Positions 24,882 through 34,176 are shown, counted from the stretch's first letter. The stretch: 64,000 nucleotides of DNA from UBA961 sp041191145 (GCA_041191145.1 JBEEPK010000002.1:10433-74432); one strand, 5' to 3'. The notes: generated by a model from the sequence alone, not told the origin. Made by a program: numbers and translations.

Positions 24882-26621
24882 TTAGTACTTTCTTCTTGGT
24901 GGCTTCATTCCTGATGAGGAATCGGATGTTCCCTTATACTTCTTTTTATCTTTTGAGTCAAAAGAAGGTTTTCCACCGAACTTCCTGTCTCTACCTCCAC
25001 TTCTCTCGGAATATGAATCTCCATCGCGTTTTCTGAATCCACCGGAATCTCCATCGCGTTTTCTGAATCCGCCGGAATCGCCATCGCGCTTTTTGTATCC
25101 ACCAGAATCTCCATCGCGCTTTTTGTATCCACCGGAATCTCCATCGCGTTTTCTGTAACCACTGGAATCTCCATCGCGTTTTCTGTATCCACCGGAATCT
25201 CCATCGCGCTTTTTGTAACCCCCTGAATCACCATCGCGTTTTCTGAATCCGCCGGAATCGCCATCACGCTTTTTGTATCCGCCGGAATCGCCATCGCGCT
25301 TTTTGTATCCACCGGAATCACCATCGCGTTTTCTGTATCCGCCAGAATCACCATCGCGTTTTCTGAATCCACCGGAATCGCCATCGCGCTTTTTGTATCC
25401 ACCGGAATCACCATCGCGTTTTCTGTATCCGCCAGAATCACCATCGCGTTTTCTGAATCCACCGGAATCACCATCGCGTTTTCTGAATCCGCCGGAATCG
25501 CCATCGCGTTTTCTGAATCCACCGGAATCACCATCGCGTTTTCTGAATCCGCCGGAATCGCCATCACGCTTTTTGTATCCACCGGAATCACCATCGCGCT
25601 TTCTGAATCCGCCGGAATCGCCTTCACGTTTTCTGTATCCGCCGGAATCGCCATCACGCTTTCTGTATCCACCGGAATCGCCTTCACGTTTTCTGTATCC
25701 GCCGGAATCGCCTTCGTGCTTTTTAAAATCGACCGATTCTTCATCACTATTGCTATAGCTATCTAACTCATCTTCGTGGATATCAATATCTTGCTTTATA
25801 GGCAATGAATCTTCATCAGCTTCAAAAAGCTCATCATGAGTTTCTTCTGAAACTTTCAACTTTTTAGAATCGCTGATAGCAATGCGTTCTTTCTTCTTTT
25901 CGAAATTTGACAATACGCTAAGAAGTGTTCTTCCGGGATGACCTTCAAACACTATCACGAATTCACCCTTGAAAGGTGTATCGGTAAATGCTTGATGAAG
26001 TTCTGAAAATGTGCCATAATGATGATGTTCAAAGGACATTGTTAGATTACATCCGATATAAGCTTTACGATCGGGCATCACTTTTGCAGCTGCTTCAAGG
26101 ATTTGTTTTAGTCGATAGGGAGTTTCAAGAAGAACAGTTGTTCTTGGTTCCAGTGCAAGCGCTTGCATTTCCATTAATCTGTCTTCTGTGGTTCTGCTCA
26201 AGAAACCTGCGCAGGTAAAAACATCAGATTTAAAACCACTTCGTACTAGTGCTGTCATAATAGAACTTGGACCGGGAACTACGACGATATTGATATTCGC
26301 ATCCAATGCCAGATTCAAAAAGTACCTACCTGGATCGGCAAATATGGGAGTTCCTGCATCTGAGATCAAAGCAAATGATTCTCCATTTTGGAGTCTTTCG
26401 ATCAATTGAGGAGCATATTCATCTTCATTATGCTCATTGAGTTGTTCGAGATTTGCACTGAAGTTATGTCTTTTTGCAAGCAAAGCTCCAATTTTCTCTT
26501 CTTCACAAATAACTGTATCCACTTTCTTCAGTACTTTCAAAGCACGAAGTGAGATGTCATCCTCATTACCAATTGGTGTTGAAACGATGTATAATACCGA
26601 CTGTTCTTGCTTCTTCCGCAT
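24882..26621 (-). CDS. rsmI: RsmI-family rRNA 2'-O-methyltransferase with long decapeptide-repeat tail
   Basis: Residues 1-230 form a tetrapyrrole-methylase fold domain like RsmI, which methylates the ribose of C1402 in 16S rRNA: LYIVSTPIGNEDDISLRAL, LISDAGTPIFADPGRY, VVVPGPSSIMTALVRSGF, ETPYRLKQILEAAAKV and FKGEFVIVFEG. Residues 240-302 are an acidic linker. Residues 303-532 are 23 tandem copies of a decapeptide ([DE]GDSGG[YF][RK]KR), and the last 47 residues are rich in K, R, G and S. The usual family length is about 220-290, so the tail doubles it. It overlaps the endonuclease gene by 1 base and is last in the operon. The tail is probably disordered, with alternating acid, glycine and basic groups like RNA-binding RGG-type tails. 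Target C1402 is by family; a related paralogue specificity is possible. Confidence 0.85.
   Translation of the reverse strand: MRKKQEQSVLYIVSTPIGNEDDISLRALKVLKKVDTVICEEEKIGALLAKRHNFSANLEQLNEHNEDEYAPQLIERLQNGESFALISDAGTPIFADPGRYFLNLALDANINIVVVPGPSSIMTALVRSGFKSDVFTCAGFLSRTTEDRLMEMQALALEPRTTVLLETPYRLKQILEAAAKVMPDRKAYIGCNLTMSFEHHHYGTFSELHQAFTDTPFKGEFVIVFEGHPGRTLLSVLSNFEKKKERIAISDSKKLKVSEETHDELFEADEDSLPIKQDIDIHEDELDSYSNSDEESVDFKKHEGDSGGYRKREGDSGGYRKRDGDSGGYRKREGDSGGFRKRDGDSGGYKKRDGDSGGFRKRDGDSGGFRKRDGDSGGFRKRDGDSGGFRKRDGDSGGYRKRDGDSGGYKKRDGDSGGFRKRDGDSGGYRKRDGDSGGYKKRDGDSGGYKKRDGDSGGFRKRDGDSGGYKKRDGDSGGYRKRDGDSSGYRKRDGDSGGYKKRDGDSGGYKKRDGDSGGFRKRDGDSGGFRKRDGDSYSERSGGRDRKFGGKPSFDSKDKKKYKGTSDSSSGMKPPRRKY
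25026..25715. repeat. Tandem array of 23 x 30-bp coding repeats
   Basis: Exactly 690 bases made of 23 units of 30 bp, each coding one decapeptide of the RsmI tail. Units differ by single-base changes (Y/F, R/K, D/E and silent changes), so the array is diverged but regular. As 30 is divisible by three, every frame on both strands is periodic, which produces long spurious open frames here. No spacers exist between the units. Confidence 0.97.
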
Positions 26622-28294
26622 TAAAATCCTGTGTGGAGTATGAGTGATGATGAATACTGTGTTGAATAAATTGTCAACATCCGCATTGCATTAGGTATAT
26701 CATGTTGAATGGAAATGGTAGCATTCAAACCATCCCATTGTATGTTTTGTGTGTAGTCTTGTAACTCTTTCCCTTGCATGTCAAAAAGTTTCACAATGCA
26801 CTGTTCTCTTTTTGGAAGTGAGAAGGTAATCACTTGTTTTCTTGATTCAAGGGCAGGGTTAGGGAATGCATTGACTAATGGAGTCATCACATATTCAGAA
26901 ATTGAATTTGCATTTCCCTGAGTTGAAATAGGAATCGACAAAGTTGGTATACCATCTGCAAAGCGAAGTCTGAGGAGCGTTGCCGACTCAATGGGAGATT
27001 TCATTATAAGTGAAAGATATTGCATCGTACCGGGTTTAATAATACTATCAAAAGGTAAAACCCTTGCATTGGAAATGGTTGGTCTGAATTCCGTGGAATT
27101 GATTTTCAATGATTGATTCCCTTTATTGATTACAGGAATGCGCATAAGCATGGAATCGCCGGAAACAATTTGTGCAAATACTCCAAGTGAATCCGTTACC
27201 GGTTCAGGATATAATGGAAAATCAGGTTGTGTTGAGAGTCTGAACATTCGATCGATCATATTAGGATGAGCGATATATGGATTCATTCTTTTCTGAACGG
27301 AAGCGATAGACATTCCACGGCTTCTTTCTCGCTCATCAACAGGATCTTGCTTATTCCATGTTCTGATAATGGTTTCCATATTGGTTAGAAAACCACTTTG
27401 GTCAAAGCTTCCTTTACGATTGCCATAACGAGTTGCGAAATATAAGATACCACGAGCAATATTGCCTTTCATGATATCTCGTGGTTCAAAAACTGTATCG
27501 GCTGAGGATTGTGGAAGTCCTAATGTAGAGCCACCGGATTCCCAAGAAATGGAACGAGAAACTATGCCAAATGGATGATTTGATCTTTTTTCATTTGCTT
27601 TTGAGTCAGTAGGGTACAAATGAAAAATATCAGATCTGGCAGGTTCTTTATCGGCTCCTTTGCTTTGTGGCCAAGAATGTTCGGTATTGAACACACTCGC
27701 ATTTGGAATGCCGGTTGTTTGAATCTTGCGTCCTGTATAAGCACATTCCACAGTCCCATTCACATTGTCTGCTTTTGAGAACATATGTTGTCTTGCATCT
27801 GTATATGTAAACATGAGTGCCTGGTTCAGGTAAGCATTAAGGGCATTGTATAATGCCTGACCTTCCAAGTCTTGCGTGAATGCAAATTCTGGTTCTGAAT
27901 ACTCAGCTCTACCTTTTAGTTTTACAGCCAATGAATACCGCGTTTCAGGACAAGTGACGCGTAAAAGTAGATGTCCAATATGCGTGATATTATGCGGGGT
28001 TTTGAAAGATAGAGGCAATTCTTGTTTTTGACCCGGCTGAATGGTTATGGAACCGGATTGCAAAACTGAAAACACAGGCCAACGAGAATATGTAAAAACG
28101 GTATCTATTCTAATCAATGAACTCGAAGTATTGGTAATAGTAAGAATCTTAATGCTTTCATCACCCGTCAATACAGTACCAAAATCAATTGAGTCTGCTG
28201 ATATTGTAATCCTACAGGGCAATTCATTTGCAATCATTGATTGAAAATGATGCATTCCAAGAATCATCAGTAATATTGAGATTATTATTTTCAT
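26621..28294 (-). CDS. Secreted endonuclease I family nuclease with T9SS-like C-terminal domain
   Basis: A 557-residue exported nuclease. Signal peptide (KIIISILLMILGM...), then an immunoglobulin-like ASPM/HYDIN-type domain (about 25-125, SIDFGTVLTGDESIKILTITN), then the endonuclease I (EndA) domain with the his-me motif NTEHSWPQSKGA and SDIFHLYPTDSKANEKRSNHPFG, then further beta domains, and a C-terminal sorting-type domain (AFPNPALESRKQVITFSLP ... VKLFDMQGKEL). Extracellular DNA or RNA degradation for nutrient uptake is likely. I start at ATG 28294, which overlaps the lipoyl gene's stop (ATGA) and has AAGGA upstream; the longer frame to 28324 lacks this. It sits oddly inside a translation-factor operon. 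Confidence 0.9.
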   Translation of the reverse strand: MKIIISILLMILGMHHFQSMIANELPCRITISADSIDFGTVLTGDESIKILTITNTSSSLIRIDTVFTYSRWPVFSVLQSGSITIQPGQKQELPLSFKTPHNITHIGHLLLRVTCPETRYSLAVKLKGRAEYSEPEFAFTQDLEGQALYNALNAYLNQALMFTYTDARQHMFSKADNVNGTVECAYTGRKIQTTGIPNASVFNTEHSWPQSKGADKEPARSDIFHLYPTDSKANEKRSNHPFGIVSRSISWESGGSTLGLPQSSADTVFEPRDIMKGNIARGILYFATRYGNRKGSFDQSGFLTNMETIIRTWNKQDPVDERERSRGMSIASVQKRMNPYIAHPNMIDRMFRLSTQPDFPLYPEPVTDSLGVFAQIVSGDSMLMRIPVINKGNQSLKINSTEFRPTISNARVLPFDSIIKPGTMQYLSLIMKSPIESATLLRLRFADGIPTLSIPISTQGNANSISEYVMTPLVNAFPNPALESRKQVITFSLPKREQCIVKLFDMQGKELQDYTQNIQWDGLNATISIQHDIPNAMRMLTIYSTQYSSSLILHTGF

Positions 28295-29031
28295 AAAGGT
28301 AATTTTCCTTCCATTGCATTCCATGTATCGCTAATTGCTTGTGCAATTTCGGAAAATTCACATGAATACCCGAAACATTCCGACAAGCAGGTTGAATGTG
28401 AAACAATGTTCTGCTTCAAAATCGATTGTTCTTCCTGATCATTTGTGAGTAGCTTCACAATATCTAGATATGATTGATCCAAGGGAAGAGAACCATGTTG
28501 AAGAAGCACTCCGTCAAAGAATCTTTGAGCACTTCCCATGAGTTTTTTGCCATTGCAGGTAAGTTCATATCGAGCAGATGAAGAGAAACATGCAGAAGAA
28601 ACTTGAAGTGCATAATGCTCATTGAAATCCGCATTGGATTTTGCAAAATCCAGATTCTTAACTCCTATGCCATCAAGAGCTCTTAAAAAAAATGCATGAA
28701 TTTCTCTGTACGCATTTCTCGCAATATCCATCGAATCACAAGGCATGACAATACAATATGTCAATTCATTGGAATGTAAAACTGCTCTTCCACCGGTGGG
28801 TCTTCTGACAATTGGAATATCGAGTGATGCACAATTGACTTCAATATCGCGGGAAATCACTTGGTTTTTTCCAAGCGACAAAGTTGGCTTGTCCCATCCA
28901 TATATTCGAAAATGACCTGTTACATCTTTATTGTTTCGCAAAGCAATTGACATTGTCTCCGCTTGCGTGAAGTCCAAGAGCATATTTTGTTCACCGGACA
29001 AAAATCCGCTCTCCATGAAGGTCCATTTCAT
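28291..29031 (-). CDS. Lipoate-protein ligase / octanoyltransferase family protein
   Basis: A 246-residue BPL/LplA fold enzyme of lipoate metabolism, which loads octanoyl or lipoyl groups onto E2 or GcvH domains. The motif RRPTGGRAVLHSNELTYCI (about 77-95) is the family signature, followed by GKKLMGSAQRF and LQHGSLPL. A cysteine at 148 in SSACFSSSARYEL sits where LipM-type octanoyltransferases have their catalytic cysteine, which favours transfer from octanoyl-ACP over ATP-dependent ligation. It overlaps ribF and endonuclease by four bases each. A fused E1 dehydrogenase needing lipoylated E2 is encoded at 58169-60220. Confidence 0.85.
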   Translation of the reverse strand: MKWTFMESGFLSGEQNMLLDFTQAETMSIALRNNKDVTGHFRIYGWDKPTLSLGKNQVISRDIEVNCASLDIPIVRRPTGGRAVLHSNELTYCIVMPCDSMDIARNAYREIHAFFLRALDGIGVKNLDFAKSNADFNEHYALQVSSACFSSSARYELTCNGKKLMGSAQRFFDGVLLQHGSLPLDQSYLDIVKLLTNDQEEQSILKQNIVSHSTCLSECFGYSCEFSEIAQAISDTWNAMEGKLPL

Positions 29032-29993
29032 GATTCGTCTTCAATATTGTCCAAACTATCCATGATTTCTCGACATGTCATTTCATCTCGATGCAATTGA
29101 TCTTTCAAATGATTGAGTGATGCGAATGCTTGTTCTTCTCGGATATATTTCAAGAACCAAATAACCAATTGTGTATCATACAAATCTTCATTTACATCAA
29201 AGAAATGTACTTCGAGTGATATTTGATCAGTAACTCCTACAGTCGGTCTATTCCCGATATTTGCCATCCCATAAACAGTTATGCCATTGATATCAGTCGA
29301 AACAAAATACACCCCTTTTCTGGGAAATAACTTGTAATGAATCGCAGGTTTGATATTTGCCGTTGGAAAACCGATTGTTCTGCCTCTTTGATCACCTTTT
29401 ATAACGATGCCTTCAATGAAATAAGGATGACCAAGCATATCAAATGCTTCGGGTAAATTACCATTTGAAAGTGCTTTGCGAATCTCTGTACTGCTCACTG
29501 TTTTATGATCGATGACATAAGGCTCGATTGGATGTACGGTGAACTGCAATTCCTCTGAAAGTGCATGAAGCGTATTTGCTCCTCCTTCACGAGCTTTGCC
29601 GAATCCATGATCATGGCCTATGAAGATGTCTGAAAAACCAATCTTTTCATGAATATATGTTCTAATGAATTCATCGGATGAAGTCTGTGCAAATTCCTTG
29701 GTGAATGGAATGATCACCACCATGTCAATCCCATAAGATTCAAGCAATTGCAATCGCTCGGAAATATCGCTCAGTAAAGTAATCGGGGGTTTGTCTTTTC
29801 TTGGGATGACAGTTTGAGGATGCGGATCAAAAGTGACTATAACTGTGCGTGCATCTTTCTTCTTCTGTTGTAAAGTCAACATTGATTCAATTATGAATTG
29901 ATGTCCTTTATGCACTCCGTCAAATGTTCCAACAGTGATGATAGTATTATTGTCATGCGGAATTGCATCATGTAATGTAAAAACTTCCATCAT
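29028..29993 (-). CDS. ribF: Bifunctional riboflavin kinase / FAD synthetase RibF
   Basis: A 321-residue cytoplasmic enzyme that makes FMN and FAD from riboflavin. The N-terminal nucleotidyltransferase domain has VTVGTFDGVHKGHQFII and VTFDPHPQTV, then FIGHDHGFGKAREG and VSSTEIRKALSNG. The C-terminal flavokinase domain begins near GDQRGRTIGFPTANI and has GVYFVSTDINGITVYGMANIGNRPTVG. It overlaps truB and the lipoyl-transfer gene by four bases each. The truB-ribF order is common in bacteria. Confidence 0.96.
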   Translation of the reverse strand: MMEVFTLHDAIPHDNNTIITVGTFDGVHKGHQFIIESMLTLQQKKKDARTVIVTFDPHPQTVIPRKDKPPITLLSDISERLQLLESYGIDMVVIIPFTKEFAQTSSDEFIRTYIHEKIGFSDIFIGHDHGFGKAREGGANTLHALSEELQFTVHPIEPYVIDHKTVSSTEIRKALSNGNLPEAFDMLGHPYFIEGIVIKGDQRGRTIGFPTANIKPAIHYKLFPRKGVYFVSTDINGITVYGMANIGNRPTVGVTDQISLEVHFFDVNEDLYDTQLVIWFLKYIREEQAFASLNHLKDQLHRDEMTCREIMDSLDNIEDES

Positions 29994-30751
29994 TCCGCCG
30001 AAATATGTAATGATTGAAACTCTTCAGCTTGCATCACATGCATAGCTTGCTCAAATTCGCGAATATCCAAGGCATCTTCCACTGAAAAATCACCACTTGA
30101 AATTCGTCTGAGTGCAGTCAAATACCCAACTGTACCTAACTTTTCAGCAATATCCCTTGCAAGTGATCTTATATAGGTGCCTTTTGAACATTGTACGGTA
30201 ATCGTCAAGTGAATTCCATCAAATGCATCTAGAGTTACATACTCAATATGGATGTCTCTGGGTTCAATCTCGACTTGAATACCCTTTCGCGCTTTATGAT
30301 AAAGTGGGATTCCATTCTTTTTAAGTGCGGAATACATTGGTGGAATCTGTTTTGTATTACCGGTAAATGAATGCAATACTTCTCTGATTGTCTCTTCACT
30401 CAAATGATGGGGAATATCGACAAAGACAGATTCAGGACTTTCTGAATCTAGAGACACAGTTGAGGCACCAAGTTTAATGGTTGCGATATATGCTTTGTGG
30501 CTATTCTGATAGGTGGAAATCAATTTTGTTGCTTGTCTTCCAATGCATACGATCAATAATCCGGTGGCAAGGGGATCGAGCGTTCCGGCATGACCAATCT
30601 TTTTGATTCCGACTATTCTTCTGAGTTTAGCCACGACATCAAATGAAGTCCATGAAATTTCTTTGTCAATGAATATAATAGCTCCATTTTCCCGAGCATC
30701 AGCATACCATTGCTTGAGAGAAGCCAAAGATTGTTTGGTGAGAATATTCAT
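29990..30751 (-). CDS. truB: tRNA pseudouridine-55 synthase TruB
   Basis: A 253-residue enzyme that makes pseudouridine-55 in the T-loop of tRNAs. The catalytic aspartate is in HAGTLDPLATGLL. Further motifs are FIDKEISWTSFDVVAKLR at the start, PPMYSALKKNG, and SKGTYIRSLARDIAEKLG. Length fits forms that lack a long PUA extension. 49 bases separate it from rbfA and it overlaps ribF by four bases. Confidence 0.96.
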   Translation of the reverse strand: MNILTKQSLASLKQWYADARENGAIIFIDKEISWTSFDVVAKLRRIVGIKKIGHAGTLDPLATGLLIVCIGRQATKLISTYQNSHKAYIATIKLGASTVSLDSESPESVFVDIPHHLSEETIREVLHSFTGNTKQIPPMYSALKKNGIPLYHKARKGIQVEIEPRDIHIEYVTLDAFDGIHLTITVQCSKGTYIRSLARDIAEKLGTVGYLTALRRISSGDFSVEDALDIREFEQAMHVMQAEEFQSLHISAE

Positions 30752-30800
30752 GGAATAAAGGGAAGAAATGAATCAGCATCAGAGAGTAAATCGCCTGAAA

Positions 30801-31172
30801 TTACTCGGACGCGTGACCATCACGAAGGCGATCATTTTTCTTTGTTTGTTCAACAAGGTTTTGAATTTGTTCCATTGCATCCATTGTTTCATCACGATAA
30901 AATCGTAATTCCGGAGCAAAACGAAGCTGAACCTTGGATGCGACATGTTTTCTGATCGCATGTTTTTCTTCATCAATGGCATATAGAACATCAGCAACCG
31001 ATGCTTTTCCGCCGATAGCACTGATATACACTTTTGCTATTTGTAAATCAGGTGACATCTTGACAGATGTCACCGTGATTAACCCTGCTCTTTTTTCAGA
31101 AGCAATTCTTCGAAGAGGTTCGGACAATGCTTCCATTATGACTGAAGCTACTTTTTCAGTTCTGATCGACAT
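30801..31172 (-). CDS. rbfA: Ribosome-binding factor A (RbfA)
   Basis: A 123-residue KH-fold factor for late 30S maturation. It begins MSIRTEKVASVIMEALSEPLRRIAS, has VTSVKMSPDLQIAKVYISAIG and ends with LRFAPELRFYRDETMDAMEQIQNLVEQTKK, where the family ...LRYTPEL-F..D.... motif is seen. It starts 1 base after infB. The position between infB and truB is the conserved arrangement. Confidence 0.94.
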   Translation of the reverse strand: MSIRTEKVASVIMEALSEPLRRIASEKRAGLITVTSVKMSPDLQIAKVYISAIGGKASVADVLYAIDEEKHAIRKHVASKVQLRFAPELRFYRDETMDAMEQIQNLVEQTKKNDRLRDGHASE

Positions 31173-31173
31173 A

Positions 31174-34104
31174 TTAGCTTAATTTCCTTTTGACTTCAAC
31201 TTGCTTATAAGCTTCGATGATATCTCCGACTTGAATGTCATTGAAACCATTGATGCTCATACCACATTCATAGTTGCTATCAACTTCTCTCACATCATCT
31301 TTGAAGCGTTTGAGTGCGGACAATGTTGAATTATAAACAGGGAAGCCGTCTCGCAGAACACGAACACGATCATTTCTATTGATTTTACCAGATGTTACAT
31401 AACAACCAGCAACAGTTCCAATTTTGCTAATCTTGAATACTTGGCGAATCTCTGCTGCACCGGTGATTTCTTCTTTAATCTCGGGGGAGAGAAGTCCTTC
31501 GAGTGCCATTTGAATTTCATTGATACAGTCATAGATGATTGTATACAATCGTATGTCAACACCTTCATTTTCTGCTGATTTACGAGCTTGTGATGTTGGT
31601 GAAACATGGAAACCAACCACAACTGCACTGGATGCAGCTGCCAACATGACATCCGACTCTGAGATTGGTCCGACACCTTTGTGAAGAATCGTAACCTTGG
31701 CTTCATCTCTAGAAAGTTTCTGCAATGAATCAGACAATGCTTCCAATGAACCACTAACATCACCTTTGATGATAAGTCGCAATTCTTTTGTTCCACCACG
31801 CAAGATATCTTGAGAAATCTCATCGAGGGTGGTTGGTCGCATTTGCTTGAATGTTTGTTCGCGCTTGAGTTGTTGTCTCTTGGTTGCAATTGCTCTCGCT
31901 TCGGTTTCTTGTTCAAGTACTGCAAATAAATCACCTGCCTGAGGAGCGCCATCAAAACCAGATACTTGAACGGGAACAGATGGACCTGCTTTCTCAACAC
32001 GATTTCCGCGTTCATCAAACATTGCACGAACTCTACCGGAATAAATACCTGCTACGAATGCATCACCAATGGAAAGCGAACCTTTTTGAACCATAACGGT
32101 TGCCAAAACACCCTTTCCTTTGTCTAGATGAGCTTCAATAACTGTACCTCTCGCAATGCGGTCAGGATTTGCTTTAAGATTCAAAATCTCCGCCTCTAAG
32201 AGAATCTTCTCCATGAGACCTTCAATATTGATACCTTTCTTTGCAGAAATATGAGCACATTGATATTTTCCGCCCCATTCTTCAACCAATACACCGCGAT
32301 CTGCTAATTGTTGCTTCACGCGATCAGGATTTGCATCTTCTTTGTCGATTTTATTCAATGCAACAACAATGGGAACATTGGCTGCTTGAGCATGGCTGAT
32401 GGCTTCTATTGTTTGAGGCATAACATTGTCATCGGCTGCAACAACAAGAACGACGATATCAGTTACTTGAGCTCCTCTGGCACGCATTGCTGTAAATGCT
32501 TCATGTCCGGGAGTATCAAGGAAAGCAATTGTACGACCATCGGGCAAATCAACATGATAAGCGCCAATATGCTGAGTAATACCACCAGATTCACCGGCTA
32601 CAACATTAGCTTTTCTGATATAATCGAGAAGTGATGTCTTACCATGATCCACATGACCCATGATGGTAACTATCGGTGGACGAGTTACAAGTGTATCTTC
32701 TGCATCTTCAATGTCTGTGATCTCTTGTGCGGCTTGTTCATCTAGGAATTCTACTTGGAATCCATAATCATCAGCAATCAATGTAATTGTGTCTTTGTCG
32801 AGTCTTTGATTAATGCTCACCATTAATCCCAAAGACATACACTTTACGATGATTTCTGCAGCTGTTGTGCCCATCAGTGCAGCAAGATCGGCAGTAGTCA
32901 CAAATTCAGTTAGGCGGAGAATTGTACTTTCGCGTTCAACTTCTTCAATACGGCGAGCCTCTTTTTCTTCGCGCTCCATTTTCTTTCTTTGCTTGAGCTT
33001 ATTTCTGAAACCGGAACCGGAATCTTCCATGCCGGATAGGGTTTCACGAATTGCTCTTGTTACATCCTCTTCGGTGATTGTCTCACGAATGGATTTCTTT
33101 TTCTTTTTCTTCTTATCTATTCCTTTCGCATCTTTTGGAGGTGCTGGACGAAGATTCTTCTTTGCTGCTTTGTCTTTATCTTCCTCCGTTTTGGCTGGAG
33201 CAAGACCTAATCCACCCTCTTGACCTTTAGCGCGAAGTCTTTCGCCGATGGATTGCTGATTTCCTGCTGTAGGTCTATTTGGCCTACGATCATTATCTCT
33301 ACTATCTCTACGCTCTCCACCTGCACCTTGTTGTTGCTGTGGACGATCTCCGGTTTTTTTTGCATTTCGATCGGGACGACCATATCTGCCACCTTCTTCT
33401 CTGCGAGAGGAGACATCAATTTTTCCAACAACAGTTAAGCCACGAAGCTGAGGCATTGCTCCTGCTTCATACTCAACTTCCATGATGCGTTTCTTTCTCT
33501 TCTTTTTTGGATCTTTGGAGTCATCTTCTTGAGATACTGCTTCAGATTCCACCGGAGTAGTATTTTCGACTACCTCTTCAGCTTCCTTGACAACTTCAAC
33601 TTCAGGTGTCTTTATCTCTACTAGTTCGGCTACTGGTATAGTCTCAGGTTGTGGCTCGATTTCTTTTTTGATTTCAATATGAATTGTTTCCGGCTCAGAA
33701 GGCTCGGGCATGACTTCCGGTTCAGATGCTACTTCTTCAATTGGAGCCTCAATGATTTTCTCTTTCGATTCAACCATTACCGGTTCTTCAATTTCTACAG
33801 GTATATTAGTAACGGGAATTTCTTCAATGATCGCTTCTTCAATATGTGACGATTCTTCAGAATCACCCTTTTCAGGATTGCGAGCATGATGATATTTTTC
33901 TAGTTTCTCTCTCTGCTTTTCAGCTGCTTTCGCTTCACGGGCAAATTTGTCCATGACTACTTCCACCATCTCATCATTTAAGACAGATGTTGGTTTGTTT
34001 TCAATGGTGAATCCTTTTCCTTGAAGGAATTCAACAATGGCATCCTTCCCAATATTAATCTGGGAGGCAAGCTTAAAAAGACGTGTTCCGTTAGATGCAG
34101 GCAT
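31174..34104 (-). CDS. infB: Translation initiation factor IF-2
   Basis: A 976-residue GTPase that brings initiator tRNA to the 30S subunit. The N-terminal IF2N-type helix domain (RLFKLASQINIGKDAIVEFLQGKGF) is followed by a long acidic, proline-rich linker and a basic, glutamine-rich segment (about 80-340), then the GTPase: GHVDHGKTSLLDYIRK (G1), GGITQHIG (G2), DTPGHEAF (G3), NKID (G4) and SAKKG (G5). Domains II-IV and the C-terminal tRNA-binding part follow to the end. The linker is long, as in FCB bacteria. A terminator-like hairpin lies 21 bases upstream. Confidence 0.97.
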   Translation of the reverse strand: MPASNGTRLFKLASQINIGKDAIVEFLQGKGFTIENKPTSVLNDEMVEVVMDKFAREAKAAEKQREKLEKYHHARNPEKGDSEESSHIEEAIIEEIPVTNIPVEIEEPVMVESKEKIIEAPIEEVASEPEVMPEPSEPETIHIEIKKEIEPQPETIPVAELVEIKTPEVEVVKEAEEVVENTTPVESEAVSQEDDSKDPKKKRKKRIMEVEYEAGAMPQLRGLTVVGKIDVSSRREEGGRYGRPDRNAKKTGDRPQQQQGAGGERRDSRDNDRRPNRPTAGNQQSIGERLRAKGQEGGLGLAPAKTEEDKDKAAKKNLRPAPPKDAKGIDKKKKKKKSIRETITEEDVTRAIRETLSGMEDSGSGFRNKLKQRKKMEREEKEARRIEEVERESTILRLTEFVTTADLAALMGTTAAEIIVKCMSLGLMVSINQRLDKDTITLIADDYGFQVEFLDEQAAQEITDIEDAEDTLVTRPPIVTIMGHVDHGKTSLLDYIRKANVVAGESGGITQHIGAYHVDLPDGRTIAFLDTPGHEAFTAMRARGAQVTDIVVLVVAADDNVMPQTIEAISHAQAANVPIVVALNKIDKEDANPDRVKQQLADRGVLVEEWGGKYQCAHISAKKGINIEGLMEKILLEAEILNLKANPDRIARGTVIEAHLDKGKGVLATVMVQKGSLSIGDAFVAGIYSGRVRAMFDERGNRVEKAGPSVPVQVSGFDGAPQAGDLFAVLEQETEARAIATKRQQLKREQTFKQMRPTTLDEISQDILRGGTKELRLIIKGDVSGSLEALSDSLQKLSRDEAKVTILHKGVGPISESDVMLAAASSAVVVGFHVSPTSQARKSAENEGVDIRLYTIIYDCINEIQMALEGLLSPEIKEEITGAAEIRQVFKISKIGTVAGCYVTSGKINRNDRVRVLRDGFPVYNSTLSALKRFKDDVREVDSNYECGMSINGFNDIQVGDIIEAYKQVEVKRKLS

Positions 34105-34124
34105 ACAACCTATGGTTGAATGTT

Positions 34125-34155
34125 AAAAAAAAACGAATGCATGAACTTTCATGCA
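34125..34155 (-). terminator. Terminator-like hairpin between nusA and infB
   Basis: Read on the minus strand, TGCATGA, loop AAGT, TCATGCA form a 7-bp stem, then TTCG, then nine T. The four bases between stem and T-run weaken it compared with a standard terminator. It lies 21 bases before the infB ATG and could reduce infB transcription from nusA. Confidence 0.55.
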
Positions 34156-34176
34156 ATATTCCGGCTACAGGCTCAA

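Noticed and set aside
25026..25715. Possible CRISPR array
   Set aside because: Units of 30 bp follow each other without spacers and code for a repeated peptide in frame.
24905..25747. A 280-codon frame on the minus strand in another phase of the repeat array
   Set aside because: Same cause as above; the rsmI frame carries a recognised enzyme domain and the other does not.
25273..25758. A 161-codon open frame on the plus strand through the repeat array
   Set aside because: It is a shadow of the 30-bp periodic repeats; all frames stay open because the unit length is a multiple of three. No signal or start evidence.
31395..32027. Open frame of 210 codons within infB
   Set aside because: Overlaps the GTPase region of IF-2 in another frame; composition is atypical and no start evidence exists.
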